From positions 85,343 to 149,342 of the forward strand of contig JAIPUZ010000013.1 in the NCBI GenBank assembly GCA_022833215.1: a DNA stretch of 64,000 bases. The letters run 5' to 3'. Within the stretch, counting starts at the first letter, position 1. Every line of letters starts with the position of its first letter. This DNA comes from Mesorhizobium sp. (GTDB taxonomy: Bacteria; Pseudomonadota; Alphaproteobacteria; Rhizobiales; Rhizobiaceae). Under the pieces are notes generated by a model. It worked only from the letters and a program-made list of their open reading frames with translations. It searched no databases and was not told where the DNA came from. Below, one piece after another: positions 36,233-44,552 of this stretch. The position numbers and the translations under genes are program-made.

Positions 36233-36481
36233 TCAATGTTTCCGGGCCTGAACGAGATAGGCGTCGATCGTCTGCTCGCCCAGCCATTTCATGGCTTCCA
36301 GCCGGTGCAGCCCTTCGACAAGCACGTAGCGCTTGCCGTCGTGGCGCACCTGGATCGGTGTTGTCATGCCGTTTTCGACGATATTCTCGGCAAGATGGCG
36401 CACCGTTTCGGGATGAAGCGTCTTGCGGCGTGCCGCAGGCACGTAAATCCCGTTCACCGCAACTTTCTGGACTCTGAGCAT
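36233..36481 (-). CDS. Stand-alone ParB N-terminal-like domain protein
   Basis: An 82-residue protein consisting of the ParB/Sulfiredoxin-type fold only. It has IYVPAARRKTLHPETVRHLAENI followed by NGMTTPIQVRHDGKRYVLVEGLHRLEAMKWLGEQ, the G-x-x-R/H motif region (EGLHRLEA) of ParB-type CTP-binding domains. No DNA-binding helix-turn-helix or dimer domain follows, so it is not a partition protein. Such short proteins are seen in Rhizobiales chromosomes with no known function. The start at 36481 is favoured by a GGTGGGGT sequence upstream; the frame is open to 36529. Confidence 0.78.
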   Translation of the reverse strand: MLRVQKVAVNGIYVPAARRKTLHPETVRHLAENIVENGMTTPIQVRHDGKRYVLVEGLHRLEAMKWLGEQTIDAYLVQARKH

Positions 36482-36580
36482 ACCGACCCCACCTGTTTCG
36501 CCGACCGCAAACCGGCCCGCCGCCATCACTATATAGTGTCTTGTTGCAGGCAGTCGCGATTAACATGCCCCGCCCGGATG

Positions 36581-36991
36581 TCAGCGCTTCTTTGCGGCTC
36601 CGGCGGCTTCATCGATAAGCATGTTGGCGATCTGCATGCGGATCATTGCGCGCTGGCGCAGATGCGGCGGCACCCGGTCGGGGTGGTTCGCGAGGGCGAA
36701 GCGGCGGCGCGCCCCCCGCAAATCGACACCCGGTTGTCCAAGGCCGAGTTCAGCTGCGATCGATTCGGGGTCGACTGGCGCGAGTTCCGGGAGGATCGGC
36801 TGTTGAGCGGTATCCGCCTCGCCCAGTGCTGCCCTTGCCTGATCCAGCAGGGCGGCAAATTCAACACCGAGATCGACACCGCTGTCACGATACTGCGCAG
36901 CCAGGGCATCTTCCGACACCTTTATGCGCCCGCAATGCAACTCCTCGACCACGGCGAGATAGTCGAACGGTATTGTCGGATTTGCCGGCAA
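36581..36991 (-). CDS. J-domain (DnaJ-like) protein with uncertain start
   Basis: A protein of at least 136 residues whose C-terminal 45 residues form a J-domain core with the His-Pro-Asp motif: ARRRFALANHPDRVPPHLRQ then MIRMQIANMLIDEA. It would stimulate an Hsp70 chaperone. The coding frame continues upstream past 36991 with convincing sequence (AFQYGEADIASGAAKDFASL) to about 37094. It contains no ATG or GTG, and an in-frame TAA lies at 37112-37114, just behind a possible GTG start at about 37132. The true start may be TTG 36991 or CTG, or the gene may carry a nonsense mutation. Confidence 0.65.
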   Translation of the reverse strand: MPANPTIPFDYLAVVEELHCGRIKVSEDALAAQYRDSGVDLGVEFAALLDQARAALGEADTAQQPILPELAPVDPESIAAELGLGQPGVDLRGARRRFALANHPDRVPPHLRQRAMIRMQIANMLIDEAAGAAKKR

Positions 36992-37232
36992 CGGCCGATC
37001 CTCGCCGGCCGAGACGAAAAGATCGTCCAGCAGGGACGCGAAATCCTTTGCTGCGCCACTGGCTATGTCCGCCTCCCCGTACTGGAACGCGCACAGGCTA
37101 GGCGCGGTCCGTTAAGATTGGGTGGCATCCACGGTTAGAAATTAATTCCCGGGCTCCAAACCTGCCTGAATTCATGGCAGCCATGCCTATGTTGCAGCGC
37201 ACAATCGTCACAAATGACGTATAAGAGGGAAC

Positions 37233-37424
37233 ATGGGAGGACAATTCAGGAGCCCGGTCATGGGTTTTGTCACAGAACTGTTCGCCCGCCCCCGCCCTCA
37301 GGAAGAAGTGCGCTATCGCACGGCATTGGCTCTGCTCAACGCCATGAGCAATTCCGATCGCGCCGACATCGGCATCAAGCCGGCGGATTTTCCGCGCATA
37401 GCCCGCGAAATGTCGATGCGCTGA
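37233..37424 (+). CDS. Small DUF1127-like protein
   Basis: A 63-residue protein. Its second half, LLNAMSNSDRADIGIKPADFPRIARE, resembles DUF1127 proteins (pattern L-x-D-h-G-h-x-x-x-D-h-x-x-h-A-R), small Arg-rich proteins that in rhizobia and relatives can bind RNA and affect phosphate and carbon use. Two starts are possible: ATG 37233 after AGAGGG, or ATG 37260 after AGGAG (54 residues). The match is weak enough that a new family is possible. Confidence 0.6.
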   Translation: MGGQFRSPVMGFVTELFARPRPQEEVRYRTALALLNAMSNSDRADIGIKPADFPRIAREMSMR

Positions 37425-37535
37425 CCGTCAAGATGCAATGCGTGCGTGTGGCGAATCGGTGCCGCCTCGCATAGTCTCCTCCTCCACTGTGCCGCATTCA
37501 CGCGTCAGGTCGCGGACATGGCAGGAGACAGACAT

Positions 37536-38591
37536 ATGAACAGAGCATTGGCGCGGACCCTCACGACGGTCTTTTCGGGCTGCCTTGTTGCTGCGGCTTC
37601 CATCACAGCGCGCGCGGACACGGACGCTCCCTATATCGACGACCGGTCCGATCCGGCGGCGCTGATCCGGTCGCTCTACAGCGCCATAAACCGTCACGAA
37701 TACGCACGGGCGTGGGACTATTTCGGCGAGACAAAGCCTGCGGCGGACTTCGAAAGCTTCGCCAAGGGCTATGAAGGCACGACCTCGGTTGAGGTCGAGA
37801 CCGGCGGCATTTCGGAGGAAGGGGCGGCAGGCAGCATCTACTACACCATACCGGTGGCGATCCGCGCCGGGCAGCAGGACGGCGGCGAGAAGATTTTCGC
37901 TGGCTGTTATACGCTGCGCCAGCTCAGCGCCCAGACACAGGAACCGCCTTTCAGGCCGTTGCACATCGAAAAGGGCGAGCTGGAGCCAGGCACATCGGCC
38001 TTCGAGCATGCGTTGCCGGCAAGCTGCCGAGACGGCCCGATGCCGCCCCAGCGCGATACCTTTCTGGAAAAAGCGAAGGCTGCCTTTGCCGCCAGCTATG
38101 GCGAGCGGTGCGATGCTTCCCTGTCCGGGGACGACGAGGCCACGGGCATCGTCGATTATACGATCCGCTACCACACCAGGAACGACGACGCCGAAAAGGA
38201 AGCGCGGCTGTTCCGCTTCCTGTGCATGCGTGGGGCCTATAACGAGACTTTCGCCTTTTACCTGACGGATGACGAGGGAGGCGTGCGCCAGCTTCAGTTT
38301 GCCGAGCCGGAACTCGACATTCATTACGCGAATGACGACCCCGAAGGGAAGCTGGAGGCTGTCAACGTCATCGGGTACAACACGGCCGACGAGCTGGTGA
38401 ATGCCGATTATGATGAGGCAACCCATTCGATCGTCTCGCATTCCAGATGGCGCGGCGTGGGAGATGCCTCTTCCACCGGCACATGGCTTTTCCGCGATGG
38501 CCGGTTCTCGCTGGTTCAGTACGAGGTCGATGCATCCTATGACGGCCAGATCAACCCCGAGACCGTTCTGGACTACAATACAGCGCCCTGA
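37536..38591 (+). CDS. DUF1176 domain-containing exported protein
   Basis: A 351-residue protein with a signal peptide (about residues 1-26, ending ARA-DT). The mature part has an N-terminal alpha+beta region (AALIRSLYSAINRHEYARAW) and a C-terminal half of about 160 residues with conserved cysteines. The segments LSHSRWRGVGDASSTGTWLF-like and YEVDASYDGQ match DUF1176, a periplasmic family of unknown function. The ATG at 37536 follows GCAGGAGACAG. It converges with the hydrolase gene that follows. Confidence 0.75.
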   Translation: MNRALARTLTTVFSGCLVAAASITARADTDAPYIDDRSDPAALIRSLYSAINRHEYARAWDYFGETKPAADFESFAKGYEGTTSVEVETGGISEEGAAGSIYYTIPVAIRAGQQDGGEKIFAGCYTLRQLSAQTQEPPFRPLHIEKGELEPGTSAFEHALPASCRDGPMPPQRDTFLEKAKAAFAASYGERCDASLSGDDEATGIVDYTIRYHTRNDDAEKEARLFRFLCMRGAYNETFAFYLTDDEGGVRQLQFAEPELDIHYANDDPEGKLEAVNVIGYNTADELVNADYDEATHSIVSHSRWRGVGDASSTGTWLFRDGRFSLVQYEVDASYDGQINPETVLDYNTAP

Positions 38592-38596
38592 CCGGT

Positions 38597-39472
38597 TTAT
38601 CTGGCTACGGAAAGCATCCAGTTGAGCGTCTCGCGCCAGTCCGTCATCCGGATCGGCGTGCCGTGCGTCCCTGTCTCGAAGCGCACGAAACGTGCAGGAT
38701 AGTTTTTCGACTTGCCCAGAATTGCGCGGAAGAAGGCTTCCTGCTTGCCGACCGGGAATACGGGGTCCCCGCTGCCCTGCCCGAAGAAAACGGGAATACG
38801 CCGTTTGAAGGCGGGACTGGCCAGAAAGCCCTCGTCCCACAGGGAGCCGAGCAGCAGAAGCCCGTCGACCTCCGCGCCGGCGTCCTTGCCTGCCGCCAGC
38901 CTCCAGCAGAGCGCACCGCCCATCGAGCCGCAGGCGACAAACACCTTCGCGCCCGGTGAACGCCCGGCGTAATGGTCGATGAGCGCCGCAATCTCGGATG
39001 CGCCGCGCTCTCCGAAATCGGAGAAATCCGGTGACAGGTAGAGCCCGCCATTCTGCGCCATCAGGTTCTTGATGCGGTTGAAATTGCCGCCGAAAGTGAA
39101 ATCGTCCACCCCCTGACGACGGCTGCCGCCCTGCCCGTGCAGGTAAAGCACGATAACGCCGGCGCCTTCCGTTCGTCCAACGGCAAAATGCCGTATCGCA
39201 CCGGCATCCGTCTTCAGCGTCAGATCTTTCTGAACCTTGCGCACGGCGGTCGAAACGTAAGCGCCCTTCACCCGGCGCTCGGGAATCTGGTCACGCCCGT
39301 TGATGTCGCGCATCTCGCGATAATCAACCACCCTGTAGACATCGCCCGGCTCGGACGACAGGATCGCGGGATAGGCGAACAGATCGTCCTTATAGGGCTT
39401 GAGCGCAGGCGACTGCGCGCCGGCCGGAGCGGCCAGCAGCAGGATCGACACAAAGGCGATGAAACCGCGCAT
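38597..39472 (-). CDS. Exported alpha/beta hydrolase
   Basis: A 291-residue protein with a signal peptide (about residues 1-20, cleaved after AGA-Q). The alpha/beta hydrolase fold shows as VIVLYLHGQGGSRRQG (oxyanion region), VFVACGSMGGALCW with the nucleophile Ser in G-S-M-G, and a late GTHGTPIRM with the His. The substrate is unknown, possibly an ester or peptide in the periplasm. ATG 39472 is chosen because it starts the signal peptide; it leaves 32 bases from the XdhC gene upstream. Confidence 0.8.
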   Translation of the reverse strand: MRGFIAFVSILLLAAPAGAQSPALKPYKDDLFAYPAILSSEPGDVYRVVDYREMRDINGRDQIPERRVKGAYVSTAVRKVQKDLTLKTDAGAIRHFAVGRTEGAGVIVLYLHGQGGSRRQGVDDFTFGGNFNRIKNLMAQNGGLYLSPDFSDFGERGASEIAALIDHYAGRSPGAKVFVACGSMGGALCWRLAAGKDAGAEVDGLLLLGSLWDEGFLASPAFKRRIPVFFGQGSGDPVFPVGKQEAFFRAILGKSKNYPARFVRFETGTHGTPIRMTDWRETLNWMLSVAR

Positions 39473-39504
39473 CCCACGCGATTGCACCGGAGGCGCGGCA
39501 CCTG

Positions 39505-40569
39505 TCAACGGTGCAGCGGAGATGTGGGGTCGCGTGAGCGCGAGGCCGAAATGACCTCGGCGAGGACAGCGACCGCGATTTCGGCGGGGTTGGCGGCCGA
39601 AATGTTCAGACCAATGGGCGACCGGATCCGCCCGAGCAGATCGCGGCTGACACCCGCGGCCAGCAGACGCTCATTGCGTTGCTCGCGCAGCTTGCGGCTT
39701 CCCAGAACGCCCACATAGAAGCAGCCGGCTTCCAGCGCAGCCTGAAGCGGCAAATCGTCGATCCTCGGATCGTGGGTAAGCGCGGCAAGCGCCGTGCAGG
39801 AATCGAGCGGCTGTGCGGCAAACACCTCCTGCGGCCAGCTTGCATGCAGCGTCACTTCCGGAAAGCGTTCCGGCGTGGCGAAGGCGGTGCGCGGATCGAT
39901 GATCTCCACCGGAAAGCCAGCGATACGGGCCATCGGCACCAGCGCCTGGCTGATGTGGACCGCGCCGATCAGCACGAGGCGCGGCTGTGGCAGATAGGCG
40001 TTGAGGAACAGGCTTTGCCCTGCCGTCTCCACATGGCGGGAGCGACCGGTCTCGAAAGCGACCCGGACCGCTTCACAGATGTCCCGGGGCGCTTCATCTT
40101 CCCGCCGGATGAGATGGACGGCTCCGTCACGAAGGTCTGTCGCGACGACGACAGGCCGGCGCGCGCGGCGCTCCGCATTCAAAAGTGTGAGAAGGCCGCC
40201 AGGGCTCTGCGGGTATCCGGACGGCTGCCCGCCCTCCAGCCGCCTGACATGAACGCGGATGCGGCCGCCGCAGGACAGGCCAACCTTCCAGGCGGTTTCA
40301 TCTTCCACCCCGAAATCGAGTGTCCGGGCGGAGCCCGACCCGATCACGTCGAGCGCTTCCGTTATCACCGCACCCTCGACGCAACCACCGGATACGGAAC
40401 CTTGAAAATTGCCGTCCGCATCGATGACGAGATGACTTCCGGCCGGCCGCGGCGCCGAGCCCCATGTGTCCACGACGGTGGCCAGTGCAACCTTGCGCCC
40501 TTCGGCCAGCCATTTTTCCGCAATTTCCAGCGGATCGCGGGGCAGGCTTGTGTCAAGCGGTCCGCTCAT
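39505..40569 (-). CDS. XdhC/CoxI family protein
   Basis: A 354-residue protein with the two XdhC parts. The N-terminal domain has ATVVDTWGSAPRPAGSHL and the conserved GSVSGGCVEGAVITEAL with its cysteine. The C-terminal Rossmann-type domain has LVLIGAVHISQALVPMARI and ALAALTHDPRIDDLPLQAAL. XdhC proteins insert or sulfurate the molybdenum cofactor of xanthine dehydrogenase or CO dehydrogenase-type enzymes. No such molybdoenzyme is in the window, so the client is elsewhere. It is ten bases from a flavin reductase gene and probably in its transcript. Confidence 0.9.
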   Translation of the reverse strand: MSGPLDTSLPRDPLEIAEKWLAEGRKVALATVVDTWGSAPRPAGSHLVIDADGNFQGSVSGGCVEGAVITEALDVIGSGSARTLDFGVEDETAWKVGLSCGGRIRVHVRRLEGGQPSGYPQSPGGLLTLLNAERRARRPVVVATDLRDGAVHLIRREDEAPRDICEAVRVAFETGRSRHVETAGQSLFLNAYLPQPRLVLIGAVHISQALVPMARIAGFPVEIIDPRTAFATPERFPEVTLHASWPQEVFAAQPLDSCTALAALTHDPRIDDLPLQAALEAGCFYVGVLGSRKLREQRNERLLAAGVSRDLLGRIRSPIGLNISAANPAEIAVAVLAEVISASRSRDPTSPLHR

Positions 40570-40578
40570 ACCCTTCGC

Positions 40579-41076
40579 TCAGAGAATCTCATAGCGGCGG
40601 TCATGGTACATCAGCGGCCGCTGATCCTGCCCGATGCGAAGGCCGGTGACGCGTCCGAAAAGCACGCGATGCGTCGCGATGTCCTTTGTGTCGATGATCT
40701 CGCAATCGAACACAGCGACCGCGTCAACGAGCGTCGGCGCACCGGTTTCGATCGTGTCCCACTCGCCGGCCCTGAAGCGTTCCGCCATGGTCGGCAGCCC
40801 GGTCTGGCCTGAAATGGCCGCAGCCAGCGGCCGATGCCGCTCCCCCAGCGTGTTGAGCGCAAACTTGCCATTCACGAGATAGGCCTCGTTCCGGGCATTC
40901 TCGCGGTTGAGGCACACCAGAACGATGGGCGGCGTGTCCGATACGGAGCAGGTCGCGGTCACGGTGGCGCCGCGCAGGCCACCGGGCCCGTCGGTGGTCA
41001 CGATATGGACGTGGCCGGCAAATTTGGCCATCGCATCGCGATAAGCCTGAGGTCCGATATCGTTCTTCTTGAGCAC
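40579..41076 (-). CDS. Flavin reductase family protein (FMN-binding split barrel)
   Basis: A 165-residue flavoprotein of the flavin_reduct/HpaC-like family. The segments AKFAGHVHIVTTDGPGGLRGATVTA, PIVLVCLNRENARNEAYLV and FALNTLGERHRPLA are typical. It would reduce FMN or FAD with NAD(P)H to supply reduced flavin to a partner monooxygenase. It starts an apparent minus-strand run with XdhC (10-base gap) and the exported hydrolase. No partner monooxygenase is visible here. Confidence 0.9.
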   Translation of the reverse strand: MLKKNDIGPQAYRDAMAKFAGHVHIVTTDGPGGLRGATVTATCSVSDTPPIVLVCLNRENARNEAYLVNGKFALNTLGERHRPLAAAISGQTGLPTMAERFRAGEWDTIETGAPTLVDAVAVFDCEIIDTKDIATHRVLFGRVTGLRIGQDQRPLMYHDRRYEIL

Positions 41077-41255
41077 TGGCAGCGATCCATTTGCAATTTT
41101 ACCGTTATATAAGCCGGGCTTGCACGGGCCACAAGCAACACATGCCGCAAAGACAAGGCGATCCTGGATTGCGATCTGCCGTGTTGCGCAACACCGCGCC
41201 AGCCTCTACAGCAGGGCGACCCGGCAAAGAAGCTGAAGGATATACCCGTTCACCG

Positions 41256-42317
41256 ATGCGCATCGCACAGGCCATAGCAGCAGCCCTTGTCGGCCACTTG
41301 CTTGCCTTCGGCGCCCATGCCGATCCGCTCGCAGTCGGTGTCGCGGCGCCTCTTTCGGGCGCGGCGGAATTGCTGGGCCGCCAGATCGAGGCCGGAGCGC
41401 AACTCGCGGCCCATGCCCATGAAACCGAACTGACAATTGCCGACGACGGCTGCACGGCCGCCGGCGGTGAGGCTGCGGCCAGACGCTTCGCACAAGCCCG
41501 TGCACAGGCCGTCATCGGCTTTCTCTGCATGGAATCACTGGAAGCCGCAGCGCCCATTCTCAAGGATGCAGGCATTCCCGTGATCGCCATCGGCGTGCGC
41601 AACGACAGCCTGACCGACCGCCGCGAGCGTACCGGCTGGCCGGTGTTCCGGCTCGGCCCACGCGGCGACGACGAGCGCAATGCGGTGGCATCTCTCCTGA
41701 CCCGGCTCTGGAAGGACGCGCATTTCGCGATCGTCGACGACGGAACCATCTACGGGCGCGAACTGGCTGAAACCTTGCGGGCGCAGGCCGAACAGGCAGC
41801 TCTCAAGCCGGTTTTCGTCGACACGTTCCGGCCGGGACTGGAGAACCAGATCGCACTTGTCGGGCGCCTGAAGAGAGCTGGCGCGACGCATGTCTTCGTC
41901 GGCGGCGATGCCGAAGACATCGCCATCATAGGCCGCGATGCCGTCGCCCTCGAAGCGGGCATAACATTTGCCGGCGGAGAGGCGCTGCGCGCCCCTTCCG
42001 GCGATGTGGCGCTCGCAGCCGGTACGCTGATGATTGCCCTGCCGGAATGGGCCGAGGTGGCGGACCCGAAGATTTTGGAGGCGTTTGGCGCGAATGGCGC
42101 GATTGCCGAAGGCTACGCATTGCCCGCCTATGCTGCGGTTCAGGTGGCCAGGGCCGCTGCGGGAGGCAGCCAGCCAGTGGAGGAAGCGCTTTCCGGCCGG
42201 GATTTCACTACCGTCATCGGGCCGATCCGTTTCGACGCCAAAGGCGACCTGACGCAAAACCCCTATCGCCTGTTCCGTTTCGACGGACAGCGCTTCCTGC
42301 CGGCTGAGGTGCAGTGA
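41256..42317 (+). CDS. Periplasmic substrate-binding protein (LivK/penicillin-binding-activator type)
   Basis: A 353-residue protein with a signal peptide (about residues 1-22, ending AHA-DP). It has the type-I periplasmic binding fold of branched-chain amino-acid receptors: PLAVGVAAPLSGAAELLGRQ at the N-terminus, AVIGFLCMESLEAAAPILKDAGIPVIA, and FAIVDDGTIYGRELAETL. It would bind an amino acid or small peptide. No ABC permease or ATPase gene is nearby, so it may serve a transporter elsewhere. Its stop overlaps the start of a P1 peptidase gene by one base. Confidence 0.85.
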   Translation: MRIAQAIAAALVGHLLAFGAHADPLAVGVAAPLSGAAELLGRQIEAGAQLAAHAHETELTIADDGCTAAGGEAAARRFAQARAQAVIGFLCMESLEAAAPILKDAGIPVIAIGVRNDSLTDRRERTGWPVFRLGPRGDDERNAVASLLTRLWKDAHFAIVDDGTIYGRELAETLRAQAEQAALKPVFVDTFRPGLENQIALVGRLKRAGATHVFVGGDAEDIAIIGRDAVALEAGITFAGGEALRAPSGDVALAAGTLMIALPEWAEVADPKILEAFGANGAIAEGYALPAYAAVQVARAAAGGSQPVEEALSGRDFTTVIGPIRFDAKGDLTQNPYRLFRFDGQRFLPAEVQ

Positions 42318-43318
42318 TGTTCCGGACAGGCCCACGCAACCTCATTACCGATGTTCCCGGACTGCGGGTCGGCAACGCCGCCGACGCCCATATCGGATCG
42401 GGCGTTACCGCCGTTCTGTGCGACGAGCCGGCAACCGCGGCGGTACAGGTTCTGGGCGGCGCGCCCGGCACCCGCGAAACCGATCTTCTCGAGCCCCACA
42501 ACACTGTGGAAACCGTCAATGCCGTGGTGCTTTCCGGGGGATCCGCCTTCGGGCTCGATGCCGCCGCCGGCACTCAGGCGTGGCTGCGCGAACAGGGCAT
42601 CGGCTTTGCCGTGCAGGACCAGATCGTGCCCATCGTGCCGGCTGCCATCCTGTTCGACCTCACCAACGGCGGAAACAAGGACTGGGGGCGCTATCCGCCC
42701 TATCGCGAGCTTGGATATGAAGCCGCCGCCATCGCCAGCCCGGATTTCGCCATCGGCACGCAGGGGGCCGGCGCGGGCGCGCTGACCGCCGGCCTGAAGG
42801 GCGGGCTCGGCTCTGCCTCAACCGTGCTCGACAATGGAATCACCGTAGGGGCGCTGGTGGCGGTCAATCCGCTCGGATCGGTGACGGTGGGGCGCAGCCG
42901 TCATTTCTGGGCCGCCCCCTTCGAGATCGGCGACGAGTTCGGCGGGCTCGGCCTGCCCTCCCCCATGCCGCGCGAGGCGCGTGAGGTGCGGCTGAAATTC
43001 AGCGAGAAACCGCAAGGGGCCAGCACCACCATCGCCGTCATCGCAACCGACGCGGTGCTTACCAAGGCTTCCGCCAAGCGGCTGGCCATCGCAGCCCACG
43101 ATGGCTTCACGCGCGCAATATGGCCCAGCCACACACCGTTCGACGGCGATCTGGTCTTCGCGCTGGCGACAGGGCGCAGCGGCATCGCTGTTTCTGCGGA
43201 AGAAGCCATCATGCTCGGCGCGGCAGCCGGCGCCACCATGACGCGGGCCATTGCGCGCGGTGTGCATGCGGCCAAGGCAGCGGAAAACGACCCCTTTCCT
43301 GTATGGTCAGCGCGCTGA
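42317..43318 (+). CDS. P1 family peptidase (DmpA-type aminopeptidase)
   Basis: A 333-residue protein of the P1/DmpA fold, which autocleaves into two chains before a nucleophilic Ser or Thr. Visible family segments: NLITDVPGLRVGNAADAHIGSG, VVLSGGSAFGLDAAAGTQ, and GAGAGALTAGLKGGLGSAS near the expected processing region. It would act as an aminopeptidase or amidase, possibly on D-amino-acid or beta-peptides. ATG 42317 overlaps the stop of the binding-protein gene (TGATG), so uptake and hydrolysis of the same compound are plausible. A GTG one codon earlier is also possible. Confidence 0.88.
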   Translation: MFRTGPRNLITDVPGLRVGNAADAHIGSGVTAVLCDEPATAAVQVLGGAPGTRETDLLEPHNTVETVNAVVLSGGSAFGLDAAAGTQAWLREQGIGFAVQDQIVPIVPAAILFDLTNGGNKDWGRYPPYRELGYEAAAIASPDFAIGTQGAGAGALTAGLKGGLGSASTVLDNGITVGALVAVNPLGSVTVGRSRHFWAAPFEIGDEFGGLGLPSPMPREAREVRLKFSEKPQGASTTIAVIATDAVLTKASAKRLAIAAHDGFTRAIWPSHTPFDGDLVFALATGRSGIAVSAEEAIMLGAAAGATMTRAIARGVHAAKAAENDPFPVWSAR

Positions 43319-43393
43319 GCGATGCCGGGGCAGATGGCTGGACGCGGGGCGCGGACCGACCTACCCTGATCCCGAACCCGCCATCGGAAGAAC

Positions 43394-43579
43394 ATGATGT
43401 TCCATTTCGATCAACTTGAACGGCAGAAGACCGCGAGAGGCAGGGAGCTTCTTTCGGCCGACAGGGTTGACGCCGACAAACCTACTGCTGTCAGTGCGCC
43501 GCCTGCGCCCGACAACGGCAAAGTTAGTATCGAGCGCGGGGAAGACGGGTCAATCAGGGCTATCGTTCCCGCTCCCTGA
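43394..43579 (+). CDS. Small hypothetical protein (61 residues)
   Basis: A short charged protein with a helical start (HFDQLERQKTARGRELL) and an unstructured Pro/Ala-rich middle, ending IVPAP. Two consecutive Met codons start it, about 75 bases after the P1 peptidase; a GGAAG sequence lies upstream. No family was recognised and no membrane span is present. It could be a real small gene, but similarity evidence is lacking. Confidence 0.45.
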   Translation: MMFHFDQLERQKTARGRELLSADRVDADKPTAVSAPPAPDNGKVSIERGEDGSIRAIVPAP

Positions 43580-43651
43580 GCGATCGTCACGTTCCCTCCG
43601 CGCCATCGGACTTCCCTTCACAAAGCCTGATTTTCAGCAAAGGCATGGGCT

Positions 43652-44410
43652 ATGATCATGCTTTCTTTCCCACAGGAGCCTGCCTTGCGATTCGCCAGAC
43701 TTTCTTCCCTTCTGATCCTTGCCTGCACCATGGCCACGGGCGTCCGCGCCGGCGATGTGGCAGAACTGGATATCCTCGGCTTCAGCCAGAACGGAGGCAT
43801 CTTCGCCTTCGAGGAATATGGCGTGCAGGACGGCTCCGGCTTCCCCTATGCCAACCGCTACTACATCGACACGGCGAGCGACAGCTATGTGAAGGGAACG
43901 CCGGTTCGGGTGCGCATCGATGACGAAAACGCCAGCTTGCAGGCCGCGCGCGACAAGGCACGCGAACAGGGCGAGGCCATCGTCCGGCAATCGGAACTTG
44001 CCGCCAATCGCGGCTATACGGCCGGCAGCAATGCGGTAACGGAGCTTTCGGCCGATCCGCTTCGCATGGCCGTCAATCCGCGCCCGGTGTTCCCGGCCAT
44101 CGACAAACCGCTGGAATTCCGGCTGGAAACCATTCCCTTCGGCGAGCTTGAGCAATGCCATGGCATGGGCGAGGCTAGGGGGTTCCGCCTGCTGCGCATC
44201 GACGCCACCGATGGCGGCAGCACCCGGATCGTTCATGAGGACAAGTCCGTGCCGCAAAGCCGTGGCTGCCCGACCGGCTATTCGATCGGCGCGATCCAGA
44301 CCTTTGCCAGCGAAGGCAGCATCAGCCACTATGCCATGCTGATCGCCGTGCAGAAGATCGGCTTCGAGGGGCCGGATTACCGCTGGATGGCGGTCACCCG
44401 GAAATTCTGA
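43652..44410 (+). CDS. DUF2259 domain-containing exported protein
   Basis: A 252-residue protein with a signal peptide (about residues 12-33, ending VRA-GD). The mature part matches DUF2259: VAELDILGFSQNGGIFAFEEYG, SGFPYANRYYIDT and the C-terminal YAMLIAVQKIGFEGPDYRWMAVT. The family is found in alphaproteobacteria, probably periplasmic, and uncharacterised. Met 43652 or 43658 may be the start. An intrinsic terminator follows the gene. Confidence 0.85.
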   Translation: MIMLSFPQEPALRFARLSSLLILACTMATGVRAGDVAELDILGFSQNGGIFAFEEYGVQDGSGFPYANRYYIDTASDSYVKGTPVRVRIDDENASLQAARDKAREQGEAIVRQSELAANRGYTAGSNAVTELSADPLRMAVNPRPVFPAIDKPLEFRLETIPFGELEQCHGMGEARGFRLLRIDATDGGSTRIVHEDKSVPQSRGCPTGYSIGAIQTFASEGSISHYAMLIAVQKIGFEGPDYRWMAVTRKF

Positions 44411-44437
44411 ACGCGAGAAGCAGAACGAATTTTCCCG

Positions 44438-44463
44438 AGGCCGGGCATTGTTCCGGCCTTTTC
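44438..44463 (+). terminator. Intrinsic terminator after DUF2259 gene
   Basis: AGGCCGG pairs with CCGGCCT around an 8-base loop and is followed by TTTT. It separates the DUF2259 gene from purB, 90 bases away. Confidence 0.7.
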
Positions 44464-44552
44464 GCTGCCGGCACAGGTCATCGTGCGTTGAGCATCGGCC
44501 CTCTGTCTGTTAGGACGCGTGCGACTTCCCCGATAAAGCTGAGGGCCCTGAG

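Noticed and set aside
36233-36481. ParB-like gene as sign of a partition locus or origin
   Set aside because: Only the N-terminal domain is present; no ParA, parS-like repeats or replication genes are near.
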